A DNA stretch of 64,000 nucleotides from the NCBI GenBank assembly GCA_009617715.1, contig VTFK01000544.1, positions 118,564 to 182,563 of the forward strand. Reading direction: 5' to 3'. The notes beneath the pieces were generated by a model. That model had not been told where the DNA came from. It searched no databases and saw only the letters and a program-made list of their open reading frames with translations. A program made the translations under genes and the position numbers. This document shows, piece after piece, positions 48,376 through 61,174 of the stretch (its first letter is position 1; the number at the start of each line of letters is the position of its first letter). This stretch comes from Plectrocnemia conspersa (taxonomy: Eukaryota > Arthropoda > Insecta > Trichoptera > Polycentropodidae).

Positions 48376-51322
48376 TCTATAAAATCTTGTGCTAATGCTT
48401 TGTCTTAAATATGTGTAAAGCGATAAAATATTGTAGTAAATTTATTACTGTAACCTAAAAAAAAACAGTATTATTAACAGCTTCTCCTGCGTAAAGCGTT
48501 AAAAGTTTCCTAAATGAATAACCCGTTTGTTTGAAAGCAGCATCCAAAGTGTGTTCTCAGCCGGACAAAAGCTCCGTATTATTTATGCCGCGGCTACCTA
48601 AGGTAGTAAGGTTCCGTAACGGCAAATCGCCACCCACTGGGAGGCCCCAGGTCCGGGAAAGACGAAGCCTTCTTTTTAAATTAACGCGCGGCGTAGAGGG
48701 GGCACCGTGCGTTAACCGTAGACGGTTAACAAATTGTTTAACCATTTCGACAATTATTCGTTTTCCGCCACGGCCGTTTGTCTCAGGTCCACTCCTCTAC
48801 CGGTTGGTCATTATACTCATGTATATACATATTTATGCGGCTGTTTTTCTCTTTGTCCGTGATGTCTCTACGGGTGAGTCATCATTTATATTTCACTGAG
48901 GGCTAAGCGAAACACTTACACAAAAGCTCTGGTGTCTCGCCCCCCTTTGTGGGCAAAATTTTCTTTCGCTCTATTAGACCCTAAAGCGCATCCCTGAACC
49001 GACACCTTTAGGGGAGTGTTGTAAGGTGTAAATGCATTTAAGCGTATGCCGCCGCATCCAAACGGTTACTAATGTGCTAAGCTCCGAATATAATGCGTTT
49101 TTAGTAGCGTTTTATTTTTTTTTAAATCCTGATAATATTATTTTGTCAATAACGTAGATGACTGATTGTGTATACAAGAATTAGTGTTATATTACAAATT
49201 AAATTAAGAATTTTTTAGGCAAAAAATATTTTTTTAATATTTGCTTTTTAAAAATTAAATTTTCGATTTTGAGAATTTAAAATATTTATAAAAATTCAAA
49301 ATTAGATTTATTTTGTAAGAATTAAATCATTATATAAATTGTTTGTCTTTTCTCCAACTTCAAAATATGTATACTATCTTAAACTATTTTCGTCAGAACG
49401 GTGCATTAGTAATTTTATAATTTTACTTGATAAAATTATAAGTAATTTATATTTTATAAAATGAATATACAGTATTATAGATAAATTAATAAGAGAAATC
49501 GTATAACAATACATATTTTTATCTATTTAACAATCTGTATATATAATCTTCATTATATTATGTGTAATCAAATATGCGAATGTCTTTGTGGATATATAGT
49601 ATATATATAATAAAAAAACTCTGTGGATCTTATATTAAATATATAAACGTACCTGGACAAAAATGCTACATAAATAAAATACGAGGCAAAAATTCTTGAG
49701 CACACGTTCATTACAATGCTATATCGTCTCTGGAGGTTTCCGTATATGAAGACAGGAACATCGCGAAATTTCAGTTAACGTACGAGTAAATCCTCGTAGA
49801 CTCATACGTCAAGCCACGTCTATATGAAGAATACTTCGTATTTATGAAATATTAATAAGCATCGCGTTCTGTCGGTAAATGTTTATATATTGGCGGTTGG
49901 AATTACCGTAAATTCATCTAATACAATTACGTTTAATTACTTATGTATAAATATTATTTTTATCCAATTTCTCTCTTTCGCTCACTCCGTTTGTTTATAC
50001 CGTATTATGTCGAGTATAAAAACTACAGTTTTCAGTTGTGAAATTGCTGTTTCAGTCCCTAGAGTGAATGCGAATGACCCATTGCAGCGATGCAATTAAA
50101 ATTCGTTAATAGATTTAGAATTCATTTACGCGATTGTGCAGAGGGTATTTTTCTCTGTGTTTTATAAGTTAAAATAATAATTTACGTAGAATAATATATA
50201 ATTAGTAACACGTAAAATGTTAGGCAAAATATAATTAAATGTTGAAAATTCTGTTTTTTTAGTAGATTTGTTATATTACTAAACTGTTTATATATTTTAA
50301 TAAACTCTCTTTTTGATCACGAGTCTTTAATTAATTTTGTTTTGATTGTAATGTATTGTACAAAATTTAAACGAACGTTAATATTAATGATTTATTTATT
50401 ACATTATGCCAAACCAATAATTAAAATATAGATTGATTGTGTAGTTTGATTTTTTAATAAAAATTCAGTCTCATTTATTATAAATTATAATTTTATGTTA
50501 TATAAATAACGTCCAAAAAACATCACGACGACAATTTTTATTTCTCCAGCACTAACCAGTCTACGGAATATAACTATATATATCTTTACTACAGTAAAAT
50601 GTACAAAATAAAAATAAACTGTTATTAGATATTCCGATGTATATTTTAGATGCAAAATTACATCCCTTCAGCCTTAAAACCTGATAACCCTAAATCCAAT
50701 TCGTTAAAATATCTATTAAAATAATTAGGCTGTAAAAGTTTTTTATTTCTAAATCAATGTCCCTGTTTAATAATTAGTCAAGCAACAAAAAATGACGACA
50801 GTGTTTTAATATTATTGAAGTATATTATTCTCTTCTGATTTTATAGCTGATCAACTATGTGACACTTAGCTATGTTAACCCTTTGAGTAGTGAGTTAATT
50901 TATACACATTTATTAATTTGTTAATATACACCTAGAAGTGAGTTGATTTTACGTATTTTTCTATAATTATTTCTGTTATTTTTATTTATTCTTATTTAAT
51001 ATTGCAATTATTGTAAACTATAAAAAAAATCAATGTTTTATGGCTCTTTTTTTTTTTTTTTTTTTTTAATTAGTATGTTAAAAAAAATTTAAACTATTAT
51101 TAAATTTCGATAATTTATTTTCGATATTTTTATATAATATTCGGATTTTGTGTATTTTTTTATCATTTTAGAGGCTCTCAATATTTCTTATAAAATTAAA
51201 ATAAAATATTTTTGTTATGCTTATTTATTTTATGATAATATTTTCTATAAAAATCATTTACCCTAAGGCAAATTAAAAAATAATATTTTATAAATATATT
51301 AGTTATATATGCAAATATCGAT
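48376..51322. other. Intergenic sequence with GC-richer island
   Basis: The island at about 48500-49080 is the most GC-rich stretch in this half of the window. It has frames on both strands (122 aa on +) but no known domain. A short fragment at 50640-50690 matches the 3' end of repeat family X. A run of 21 T lies at 51047-51067. The rest is A/T-rich. Confidence 0.4.
50640..50690 (+). repeat. Repeat family X, 3' end fragment
   Basis: GATGCAAAATTACATCCCTT and CAGCCTTAAAACC resemble the end of copy 2 (GCTGCGCAAAATCACACCCC, then TTTGGCCTCAAAACCC). Confidence 0.4.
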
Positions 51323-51327
51323 CGCCG

Positions 51328-52445
51328 CACAGTGGAGTATTTGCCCAATCTGGGCGGCCAAAATTATTTCTCCACTTTAGTTGATTCCATAAGTGCTCTT
51401 AGTCCAATATATAATATTATAAGTGTTAACAAATACATAATAGAAAAAAAAAAAAATTTTAAATATTTAAAAAAAAATTATTTTTTCATGAAATAATTCA
51501 TGAAATTTTAAAGTATTTTTTAAATTGTTGGCCCGAGAAAGAGGAATTCCGTGTTGAACGGTCGTGCGAATTTCGCCGCGTCAAGTGTTAAAAATAAAAA
51601 AATAAATTGTATATGTCACAAAGTTTTATATTTGCTGTTTTTTTAACAAGAAAAAGTATTTGACTAGTATTTTATCATACTCGGTATCGTTTTCATTTTT
51701 AAATATGTGTATATTTAGTGATTCTAAACAAATTATTATTTTATTTTATTAGTACGCGATCCACAATTCGAGGTTTACTCATTTTATTATGGTGATCATA
51801 TTATTAAAAAATAACAATCATTATGAAACTGTATTTTAAATTTGACATTAACACGTCACCAAATTTTAAGAATAAAACGTTTAGGTCCTAACTTTCGCGA
51901 CTAAGCCCCGTCCCATTTTTAAGAACAATGGTATCCAATGTGTTAAAAACCACAAAAATCCGCAGCCAATTTTACATGTATCATAAAGAGAAAGACCTAA
52001 GCTTTATATTGTATATAAAATCTACATTAAAAAGTGGTGGTAAATATAACAAATGAACTCAAAATTATAAAAAAAAATGGAAAAAGTACTAAAAAATGGT
52101 ACTTATTCAAAACAATATTGTGTGTTTAAAATGACAGCAACTGCAACAAAGAGCTTTAAAACGTAGAAACACTTACCTGTTTTATCACAATCAATGGTTT
52201 GGATTTTTAACTGTACTCAAATAAAATAATAATTAATGTACGAGTATGCAATCTACGCCGAAAAAAGAAGGGATGATTGACTTCCGACCGATCGTGGGGG
52301 CACTAGCGTTATGCAAAGAGTGGGGGAATTATTTATTATTATGCGCAAAATTATCAGCTTTACAGAGCAACTTTTCTTTTTTACCTGCGCTTAAATTTTC
52401 ATAATCGACTTTTGGCCGCCCAGATCGAGCAAATACCCCACCGTG
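51328..52445. mobile_element. Non-autonomous Transib-type element
   Basis: The left end reads CACAGTGGAGTATTTGCCCA and then ATCTGGGCGGCCAAAA. The right end read inward is CACGGTGGGGTATTTGCTCG and ATCTGGGCGGCCAAAA. The 36-bp inverted repeats differ at 4 positions. Both borders carry the 5-bp direct repeat CGCCG (51323-51327 and 52446-52450). A CAC(A)GTG terminus with a GC-rich 5-bp duplication is diagnostic of the Transib superfamily, which is related to RAG1. The 1.1-kb interior has no transposase frame, so the element would depend on a transposase from elsewhere. Confidence 0.85.
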
Positions 52446-52450
52446 CGCCG

Positions 52451-54069
52451 TACGTGCTCAAAGAAGTCGGTTGTCAACTTACCATCTCCACAGTAGAACT
52501 CTCAATCGAATATTATAATATTCGAATTATTCACCTGATTTTTATTCTATGTAAATATAAAAAAAAATTAAAACATAAAATTATCTAAGAAAATTTTAAC
52601 ATTCAATTAAAACATATTTGATTTTACAGAAAAAAAAATTGTCCGCAACGTAATTTTTTTAAATATTGCATTAAGAAGGAGTTTTGGTTTTATATATAAT
52701 TTTATAAACTGGCAAAGTTTTGCTCTACCACTGAAAAAGCTGAAATGACATTCCTGATCAAAAAGTATGTAAAATAATAAATTAAGCAGTGTACTGGAAG
52801 TACACTGCTACATCAGTTGATTCACTAAGTTATGTTAAAAGCAAACCAAATGCTGTTAACTTTGTTCAGTTACAATGTCATTTAATATCTAAACCGGTGA
52901 TAATTTCCTCTTAAATTATTGAAATTCTCCCCTGGGAATTAATTTTCCCCCGATCGGGAGTTGCTAATCTAGGCGGACGAAGAATTGAACGATTCTTATG
53001 CGGAAGTAAAATATTCGTGTTTTGTAAGCGCCTATTCACATTTATCATCAAGGCAAAATAAAAAATGTTTATCATACTAAAATCACATTAACGATATAAC
53101 GCACACTTGGCACAAATCGATATTGATCATCATTGTTTATTTTGTATTTATTATTAATACCTAAGTGTCATTAGCTGTCCATTGTGGCGGCTTGCAACGA
53201 CCATTCTCTCCGATGATTGGCAACGAAGGAGACCCTTTATGCCAAAGTAATTCAATATCACTGAAAATTGTTTTCTCGCACAAAAACCAATTTCGATTCC
53301 CATTGTCGTATCACTTCCATTATGTATGGTGTTTTTTTCCTCCTCTAGAACTGCGAACGCGGACATCGCTCGCAGGAACGAACCCATTTATCACCGCAAA
53401 TATTAATTTCAATACTGAATATTTCACGCTGTCACGTTATTAGCCCATTTCCATTGTAACATATTACGTTGATAAATTACGTTTCGCGCCGAAGAAGCTT
53501 AAAAATTCTTTGTTCCAAGTCCACGTGAAAAAAATAACATCAAACTCGATAGGAATGTAATAGCCGTCTGCAATAATTCAATACGCATTGTCATTATTCA
53601 ATTTCACGCTTTCGTCCTTACCATATCTCTTTTTAGATTAATTCACAAACAATTCTATTTAAATGCAGCAATATTTTACTGTAAATTTGAAGCTTTTTAT
53701 GCAACGTAAAAGTGGTTTAATTCGATTTTCTATTATTGTTTTTATGTTAAACTCGTAAAAAAACGTACTACTATGCATTAAACGTGATGTAGAGCCGGTT
53801 ATTTCGTAGCAAAATTGCTATTTTTTACTGTTTTTAGAGCACGTATACTTTCAGTATTATTATGTTTTTTCGTTCTTTTTTTAATGAAATGATTTAAATC
53901 TTTGGTTTTCAAACCTTAAAACTAAGGGTTAGATGAACCCATTTTAAAGCAGCTTTATTTATGAACTTTATCTTACAAGATTTTTAGTATTTATTGAAAG
54001 TAAATATGTCGCAATCAATTAAATTGTATGTTAAAATCAAAAATCGTTAAATATGTATCTTAAAAAAAA
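52451..54069. other. Intergenic sequence
   Basis: A GC-richer patch at 53150-53470 has overlapping frames on both strands and no domain I know. Nothing else was seen. Confidence 0.5.
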
Positions 54070-55413
54070 GAAAAGCATTCGACTGAAACTGCATTACAAG
54101 TAGTGATAAATGATTGGCTGTTGGCTAAGGATACAAACAAAATCATTTGAGCAGTTTTCTTGGATTTCAAGAGAGCCTAAGAAACAATAGACAGAAAAAT
54201 AATGTTAAAGAAATTGGAGAGTATATGTATAAGTGATATAGTTTTAAGATGGTTTAATAATTACTTATATAAAAGAAAACAAAAAAGTTAAAATAAATAA
54301 TGTATATTCTGAAGAGAAATTAGTGTCTTATGGGTACCACAAGGGTCTAAATTGGGACCATTGTTATTTGTTTTTTGTATATTAATGATATAGTTAATAA
54401 CGTGAAAAAATGTAAAATTCATCTATTTGCGGATGACACATTAATGTATTGCATAGGTGATAACATTAAAGAAATTGTAAATAATTTAAATAATAAATTA
54501 AGTATATTAGAAATATGGTTAAAGAATAATGTACTTAAATTAAATGAGAATAAAACTAAATGTATGTTTATTAATTATAAAAATGTGTTAGATAATAGTA
54601 CCAAAATAGTAATAAATAACTCTAGTATAGAAATAGTGGATAATATAAAATATTTAGGAGTAATTGTTGATACAAAATTAAATTTTAAAGAACATTGTAA
54701 TTACATATTAAAAAAAAAATTAGTAGAAAAATAGGTTTATTATCTAGATTAAGAAATATATTAAGTATAAATACAAAAAAAAAAAATTTACAATAGTATA
54801 ATATTGCCCCATTTTAATTATTGTGCAACACTATTAAATATGTTAAATAAATTAGATAAACAAATGTTGCAAAAAATTACAAAATAGGGCAATGAGAGTA
54901 ATCTTAAATAAAAATAGATTAACTAATTGTAAAAGTATGATTGATAGATTAGAATGGTTGAATGTTCAAGAAATATTAAGTATGAATGTTTTAGTATTTA
55001 TATATAAGCTAGAAAATAATATGTTACCAGAATATTTTAATAAGTATTTAATGAGAAATAAAGATGTACATAAATATAATACTAGAAATAGAGAAAATTT
55101 AAAGATAATTAAGTATAAGAAAACGAGTACGGCTAGGGGAATTATGTACGGAGGTTTTGATTTATATAATAGTCTTCCAAGAGAAATCCGAAACAGCAAA
55201 AATATAACGGGTTTCATAAATCGAATAAAAAAACACCTTCGTACATATAGAAATAAATTATAATATTAAGACTTTATTATTGTATATTTTTATTTTTTCT
55301 TTCTGTTATGTATTTTTTATATATTTTTATATATGTTTACTAAATTTGTTAGATGTAAAGATTAGCTATTAAGCTAAATAAATTAATAAAATAATAAAAT
55401 AAAATAAATAATA
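54070..55413 (+). pseudogene. CR1-like LINE copy 1, 5'-truncated
   Basis: The copy begins inside the RT domain at KHSTETALQVVINDWLLAKD. It continues through VFLDFKRA, the motif PQGSKLGP (shifted by a lost base), CKIHLFADDTLMYCIGDNIK, and the C-terminal region MYGGFDLYNSLPREIRNSKN. It has stops, for example TGA near 54149, and frameshifts. The 3' end carries the small hairpin TTAGCTATTAAGCTAA (55362-55377) and an AATAAA-type tail. It is almost identical to copy 2 (61175 on), which is inverted. Confidence 0.9.
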
Positions 55414-55904
55414 ACCCTTTAATTACCGAAATTCAATATAGTGGCTATCATTGAATAAAGAATCAGATACATTTTTAATCGGTTATATAATATTTTCTTC
55501 ACGAAAACATAACATTTTTTCAGAACGTATGTATAGTTTTTATGCTGGATCATCAAGGATTAGATTTATAAAATTATTAGGAATATGTTTATTTTCACAT
55601 AATTTAACTATTTATTTATATTGAAATTTAATCGTTTAAATGATAATTCATTATTATAAGCCTAACTATTTTAATATATAATAATTACAAAAATAAACCC
55701 CTACCCCTAAGGAAAAAATTATATTTAAAAAGAAAATCCAACTTTTAAAAAGTAAGGTATTTGCTGAATCGTTTACTCTACATATAAATAGACTGAGAGT
55801 TTTAATGAACCATGAGAAAATTAAAAACTTATGACAAGTTAAAAGCAGCGTTTGTCAGAAACAGCACAGTTTTACCTACAAGCATTTTAGCCAAGTTAAA
55901 TTTG

Positions 55905-56385
55905 GGGGATTTTAATCACCTGCATAATTTGTTATAATTTATAGGTTATTCTAACGACAATTTCAAATAAATAAATATAAAATTCCTTAAATTCAGGACA
56001 CACACAGTATATTCACGACAATGAATCCTGCGATTAAACAATGGCGTTTATAATTGAAAATATTTTACGAATCACCTAATATCCCATCCGTCCCGAAACG
56101 TTCAATTAGTACCGCTGATAAAACAACCATTTGTTTAAAAAAGACGAGCCTTAGGTTATCGCGAAAATACGATAATCCCATTCGCTCTACCGAAATTACA
56201 GCTGACAATAATACAACTCGATACGCCAGCGAAGACTCTCCGACTTCATTTTATCTTTAACGTCTGATAGCGTATGGTAGTGGTTATTCATATACGTTTA
56301 TAAAACAAATTGTTATCTAATTTTTCCGGTGTCTATATGGCTACAAAGTGCATTTACCCTTAAAACCCAAAACCAGTCTCAGATG
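55905..56385 (+). repeat. Unclassified repeat family X, copy 3
   Basis: It starts near CACCTGCATAATTTGTTATA and GGTTATTCTAACGACAATTT. Later it has ACAATAATACAACTCGATAC, AAGACTCTCCGACTT, CTGATAGCG, CAAATTGTTAT, and ends CCTTAAAACCCAAAACCAG. The order matches copies 1 and 2. A short frame at 56054 is not conserved between copies. Confidence 0.7.
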
Positions 56386-56722
56386 ATAAGAAAAGCTGCA
56401 TTATTTTTAATAATTATAAGAGTTTGTTATCATAACGTTGATTTTTTTTTTAAATATTATAATAACAGTGACGACCAATAGGTATGTTTTTTTAAGAAAA
56501 AAATTAATAAAATAAATGGTCATGAACGATAAGCTACTTTCTAACAAAATATCAGTTAACCTTAACTACAGCCATGATCCCATCAAACCAAATACCAAAA
56601 TCTAATACCTACATTTTTTTAAATAAAAATAATAATGTATTCACAGGACTTTTAAATTATACTACAGTGTCATGCAATACATATTACTTATACATGTTTA
56701 GATAAAAAATTTAAAGTACATA

Positions 56723-56812
56723 TTATTTATATATGTTTAGTTAAAATTTGTCTGATGTAAAGATTAGCTATTAAGCTAAATAAATTAATAAAATAATAAA
56801 TAATAATAATAT
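56723..56812 (+). repeat. CR1-like LINE 3' tail only
   Basis: GATGTAAAGATTAGCTATTA and AGCTAAATAAATTAATAAAA match the last ~90 bases of the CR1-like copies, in the same orientation as copy 1. This is a heavily 5'-truncated insertion. Confidence 0.8.
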
Positions 56813-58936
56813 TATATGTTGAATACCAACCACATATAATAAACTGCCCATTGAATATAAAAAAACAGACCCTTTAATAATTAATGTTCGTTCAACTAAT
56901 GATAACGACCATTTATAGAAACCATTGATTGTTTAATTAAATCACTGTCCAAAATCTAATGAAATTACTTACTTAACAAAAACAGGTTTGCCAAGCAATT
57001 TTCATTAATTAATTTACTTTTTTTAGTAAAGGTATTTAATAACAGTACCATAAACAATATGTAGTAAAACACAATAAGAATAAAAAAGTTTTGTTGATAT
57101 TATGCAGTTTTTTTGCAAAATTAAGATTATGTAATTTATATTTATTAGATATTTAAAGCGACAAATTTAATTAAGGTAACAGTAAATGACATATTTCGTA
57201 CATATGTATGTACATGCTACATATGTTTTATTGCTAATTATCTGATTTTTTTATAGACTATTTAAAACTGATCCATTTTAATAGATACGTGGTTTTTAAT
57301 ATGTATTTAATTTTAGCCTAATAATAAAATATTTCTTCAAAGAGCCTTTGAACAAGCTTAAAATATTTGTGAAGAAATTTAATTGATCTTTGCTTATTTT
57401 ATGGGCTTCCTAAGGCCATGACAATTAAAAAATAAAGTTAAGTATAAAAACATGTAATGTGGTCTTGTGATATAAAATAGATACTACAATATACTAATTA
57501 CATTTTGGGTTATAGATGGATTAAAAAATATAGAACAGACAAAACTTGTTTATACCACTGATATTTTTCATATAAATTTTGCCTTTAGTTTATTTTTTTA
57601 TGCATATGTTATAAATCTACAATTTTTATACATTTTATTGGCTGAAAAATTATGAACCGGATTTAATTAAACCACGTTAAAACCCATCGAAATATAATTT
57701 AATTCATTGAACAGGAGTTATCCAATCAATCAATGAATCAAAAAGTGGAAAAATACAGTGTTTTAAAGTAATGCAAATATTATCGAAAATACACTATGTA
57801 TTATAAATAAAGTTTTAACGAATCATCATTTTTCTATATCTATAGAAAAGTGAAACTACAAAACTGTATATTACAACCAAAAATTCAAACTATTGCTAAT
57901 ACAAATCAGTAATGACATAAAAATGTTAAGCCTTATCAGATAATTGTAAACCCAATGCAGCATTCTAACATAAAAAGATTCTCTTGTAATAACACTTATC
58001 CCTTGGTATAAGCGATATTACGATAAAATATTATCAATCAGCGAAATCCTAATAAATTACACAGAGGTAATTGAACTGTATAACTAAAAGCTAATTCACA
58101 ATGATTGTTCCTTAATCTGACAAATTTACGATCTTCACTAAAATAATTGAGCTAAATAAAATTCAATAGCAAAAAAACCCCTCGGTGTTTTTATTATTAA
58201 TCTCGAAAGCTCTTTATGGATGGATCGCTTTATATATAAGTCTTCGAGATCGAACCGAGCTAGTGACCCAGGTGGATATTGGGATATTGGGATACATTAG
58301 GAGACTAATAGAGTGCGAAACCCAAATCAACAGCGCTCAGTGCACAAGTCGGTCTTTAGAGATTAATTTATAACTTATAATATCGGGCGGAGGTGTTGCC
58401 ACCTCCCATAGCGCCTTCTAATCAGTCAACATCTTGTTTATGGCGTCGACGTGAAACCCGAGCCGGATATGCGGTAATATACTACAATTGCCAGAATGGC
58501 TCCTCCGCAACGAATACGTCTTCGTTGATTAAGTACGTTTCGTTGTCGATGCTAATGTCGTCTCTTGTCGGTGTCCTGCGTATTCAAACTGTATGTCACA
58601 CAGCGAATCGAAGATTTTATCATAATTCGAAGGGAAATCTCGATAAATGGAGGCTTTCGTGTGTTAATAATAATAATAGAGGCCTGTGACTTGATCTATG
58701 TGATGAGGAAGATATTCTTCATGTTAAGCAAATATATAAAATGGAACGGAACAAATTTTTTTTAAATCATGACCTAAAATAAAACAAACTTTTCGTTTAA
58801 AAATGTTTAGTTTTTAAGTAATGTGTATTTTATTATAAAATAAAGGATAAAATTTATCACTTTTAGATTTTTATTAGATCAAACTTGAAATATATTTAAA
58901 TTGCAAAAAAATCATTGCAATGGTAATATACCTTCG
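56813..58936. other. Intergenic sequence with one GC-richer block
   Basis: The block at 58180-58690 is GC-richer and has a short direct repeat GGATATTGGGATATTGGGAT near 58274. Neither strand gives a protein I recognise. The rest is A/T-rich. Confidence 0.4.
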
Positions 58937-60958
58937 TTAACACTTTATCTACCGCTCACACCAATTGGCGTCCTGAGTGTGCCGAAAGTTAAACACCGCA
59001 GACGCCAATTGGCGTCTTGTGTATGTGATGGTTTCCATGTCAAATTAATAATATATGTTTAGTGTTATATTTGATTTTTTTAAGGGATGATTAAATATAT
59101 TTCTGAACTTTCATTTTAGTATGAATTTTTTTTTTTTTAATTATATTTAGACAAATTCAAAGGTTTTAAAAATATATTTTGTATTTCTTTCAACGGGCAG
59201 TTTCACTACCAGACTTATGCTAAATACCGGCACTTTTTCGCGAATTATACCTTTTTTATTTAAATTTATGTATATTTTGATATAATCTGAATATTTCAAT
59301 TAATTTTTTTAGACATTTTATAAATGTATCAATACATCAGTTCAAGCTATTATTAAATGGTTCTTAACATGTGGTTCACCGGGAATAGAAATTAATTATT
59401 ATATTTCCTTATTATTAAATCGGTTATTTTGATTTTAAAATTATAAAATATGATTTTAAAATATAGGAATTTAAAGTATTATAGAGGAAAACTATGCGGA
59501 CAATGATTCAGATATTCCAAGTGACAGTGATAGTGATTCAGACTCCTCTGTTCATGAAAGAAATCGCTTACGTGTTATGATGCTCATGAGCGAAGAAGAT
59601 GAACAAGAAAAAGATTTAGAAGACGATGATATTGAATTAAATTGGAATGATAATGATATACCAAGATGTAACCAGTCATTTTAAGGATTGTCAGGAATAA
59701 CATTTTCTGCTGAAAACACGAGCCCTGAAAGAATCGCTGAAAAATTCATTGGGGATGATTGTTCGCCGTTATTGCAGAAGAAACGAATAGATACTACAAT
59801 CAACATTTTAACAGATACAAACCGCAAATAAAATCTAAAAAATGGGTGGATGTAACGGTACCAGAATTAAAAAAGTGGTTTGCGTTGATAATGCTAATGG
59901 GCCTGGTAAAAAAAGGCTCATTACACCTGTATTGGTCAACAAATCTACTAATAGAAACTTCGATATTTACAAAAACCATGAGTAGAAATAGGTTTTATCA
60001 AATATTACGTTACCTGTATTTTTCCAATAATGAAAATGTTCCTGATAATGCAGGACGACTATTTAAAGTACAAAAAATAATAGATTATTTCTCCGAAAGA
60101 TTCCAAAATATGTACAAACCAAGCCAAAACATATCTTTGGATGAGGGTATGATCCCATGGTGTGGAAGATTGAATTTTCACGTACTTATACAACCCTAGT
60201 AAGTTGACAAAGTACGGTATATTGATAAGAATGGTATGTGAATCAGTGTCAGGATACATATCGAAATTTAAAATATATTCAGGACCTGGAATTTTGTTAC
60301 AAGATTCAATATCACATCTAACATCAGACATTGAATACAAATGGCACCATCTACATATATATGGACAATTTTTATAACAGTGTTGAAATAGCAAAAAAAT
60401 ATATTTTAAAAAAATTAGAATTTGTGGTACCATAAGAAAGAATCGGGGTTTACCAGAAAATCTGAAAAAAGCAAAATTACGAATATTTGAAACCAAATAT
60501 ATATGATATGGTAAAAGTAACGGTAAAAAGTCGAGATATCAGAATGATTTCAACATAATTCAGAAATAAAAAGGATAGAAAAACTGGACTTTTTTTGAAA
60601 AAGCCAGTTTGTATAGTAGATTATAATAAATACATGAAAGGAGTAGACCGCGCTGATCAGTACCTCTCATATTATCCTATATATCGAAAAACAAAAAAGT
60701 GGACGAAAAAGTTGCCTTATATTTTTACAACTGTGCTCTTTTTAATGCATTTACTGCCTATAAAAGTGCAAATTTAAATACTAAAATTAAATTTTAGACT
60801 ATTTGATGAGCATCGCAAACTTTTGGATAGAGGACAAAGAACCAACAGAAACAGTGGGAGGTTCAGAAATTGAGGCTGAATTTGTGTCATCTGATACACC
60901 TTCGACATCCAGAAATGGTACGTTTCCTTCACTTCACAGGCTGACACCAATTGGTTAA
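58937..60958 (+). mobile_element. piggyBac element, right end eroded
   Basis: The left border is TTAA (58937-58940) followed by CACTTTATCTACCG. Just inside are two related repeats, CACACCAATTGGCGTC (58957) and the perfect palindrome GACGCCAATTGGCGTC (59001-59016). Near the right end GACACCAATTGGTTAA recurs at the C-terminus of the transposase. A matching right terminus with TTAA was not found, so the right border is uncertain. The element lies between the two inverted CR1-like copies. Confidence 0.75.
59484..60958 (+). pseudogene. piggyBac transposase, broken
   Basis: An acidic N-terminus (SDSDSDSDSSVHERNRL, then EEDEQEKDLEDDD) is followed by VPELKKWFALIMLMGLVKKG, MSRNRFYQILRYLYFSNNEN, ISLDEGMIPWCGRLNF, NPSKLTKYGILIRMVCESVS, HIYMDNFYNSVEIAKK, TIRKNRGLPENLKKAK, VDYNKYMKGVDRADQYLSYY and LYFYNCALFNAFTAYKS. 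The three catalytic aspartates (in LDEGM, MDNFY and GVDRAD) are all still present. A stop near 59683, frameshifts near 59757, 60195 and 60365, and further breaks before 60600 make it inactive. It belongs to the PGBD4-like group by motif resemblance. Confidence 0.93.
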
Positions 60959-61097
60959 AATGGCGCATAATAATAAACGTTTTTGAGTTTAATTGATTAA
61001 AAAATGTCAGCTAGTGAAATATGCATAAAACAAATTACCAAGAGTACTAAAGTAAAACGTCTTTTCAGTGCTAAAAATTGTATAATATTGTAAAGAA

Positions 61098-61165
61098 AAA
61101 TGATTAAGAGGTCACTCTAACGACCATTTCAACAAACAAAAAAGGATCAATCTGTTTTGAACACA
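61098..61165 (+). repeat. Repeat family X, 5' fragment
   Basis: TGATTAAGAGGTCACTCTAA and CGACCATTTCAACAAAC match the start of copies 2 and 3. The copy stops where the tail of CR1-like copy 2 begins, so the LINE may have inserted into it. Confidence 0.65.
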
Positions 61166-61174
61166 CAGTATTTT

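Noticed and set aside
50875..51589. Possible piggyBac MITE (TTAA followed by CCCTTTGAGTAGTG)
   Set aside because: The only candidate right end lies inside the Transib-type element, which gives an impossible overlap; probably chance.
53154..53443. Overlapping frames on both strands
   Set aside because: GC-richer DNA gives long frames on both strands by chance; no domain or splice evidence.
54966..55217. 83-aa minus-strand frame
   Set aside because: Antisense of the CR1-like C-terminal coding region.
58390..58690. Possible exon in the GC-richer block at 58.4 kb
   Set aside because: Neither strand gives a recognisable protein and the splice-like sites are not convincing.
60059..60496. 145-aa minus-strand frame
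   Set aside because: Antisense of the piggyBac transposase; no motif of its own.
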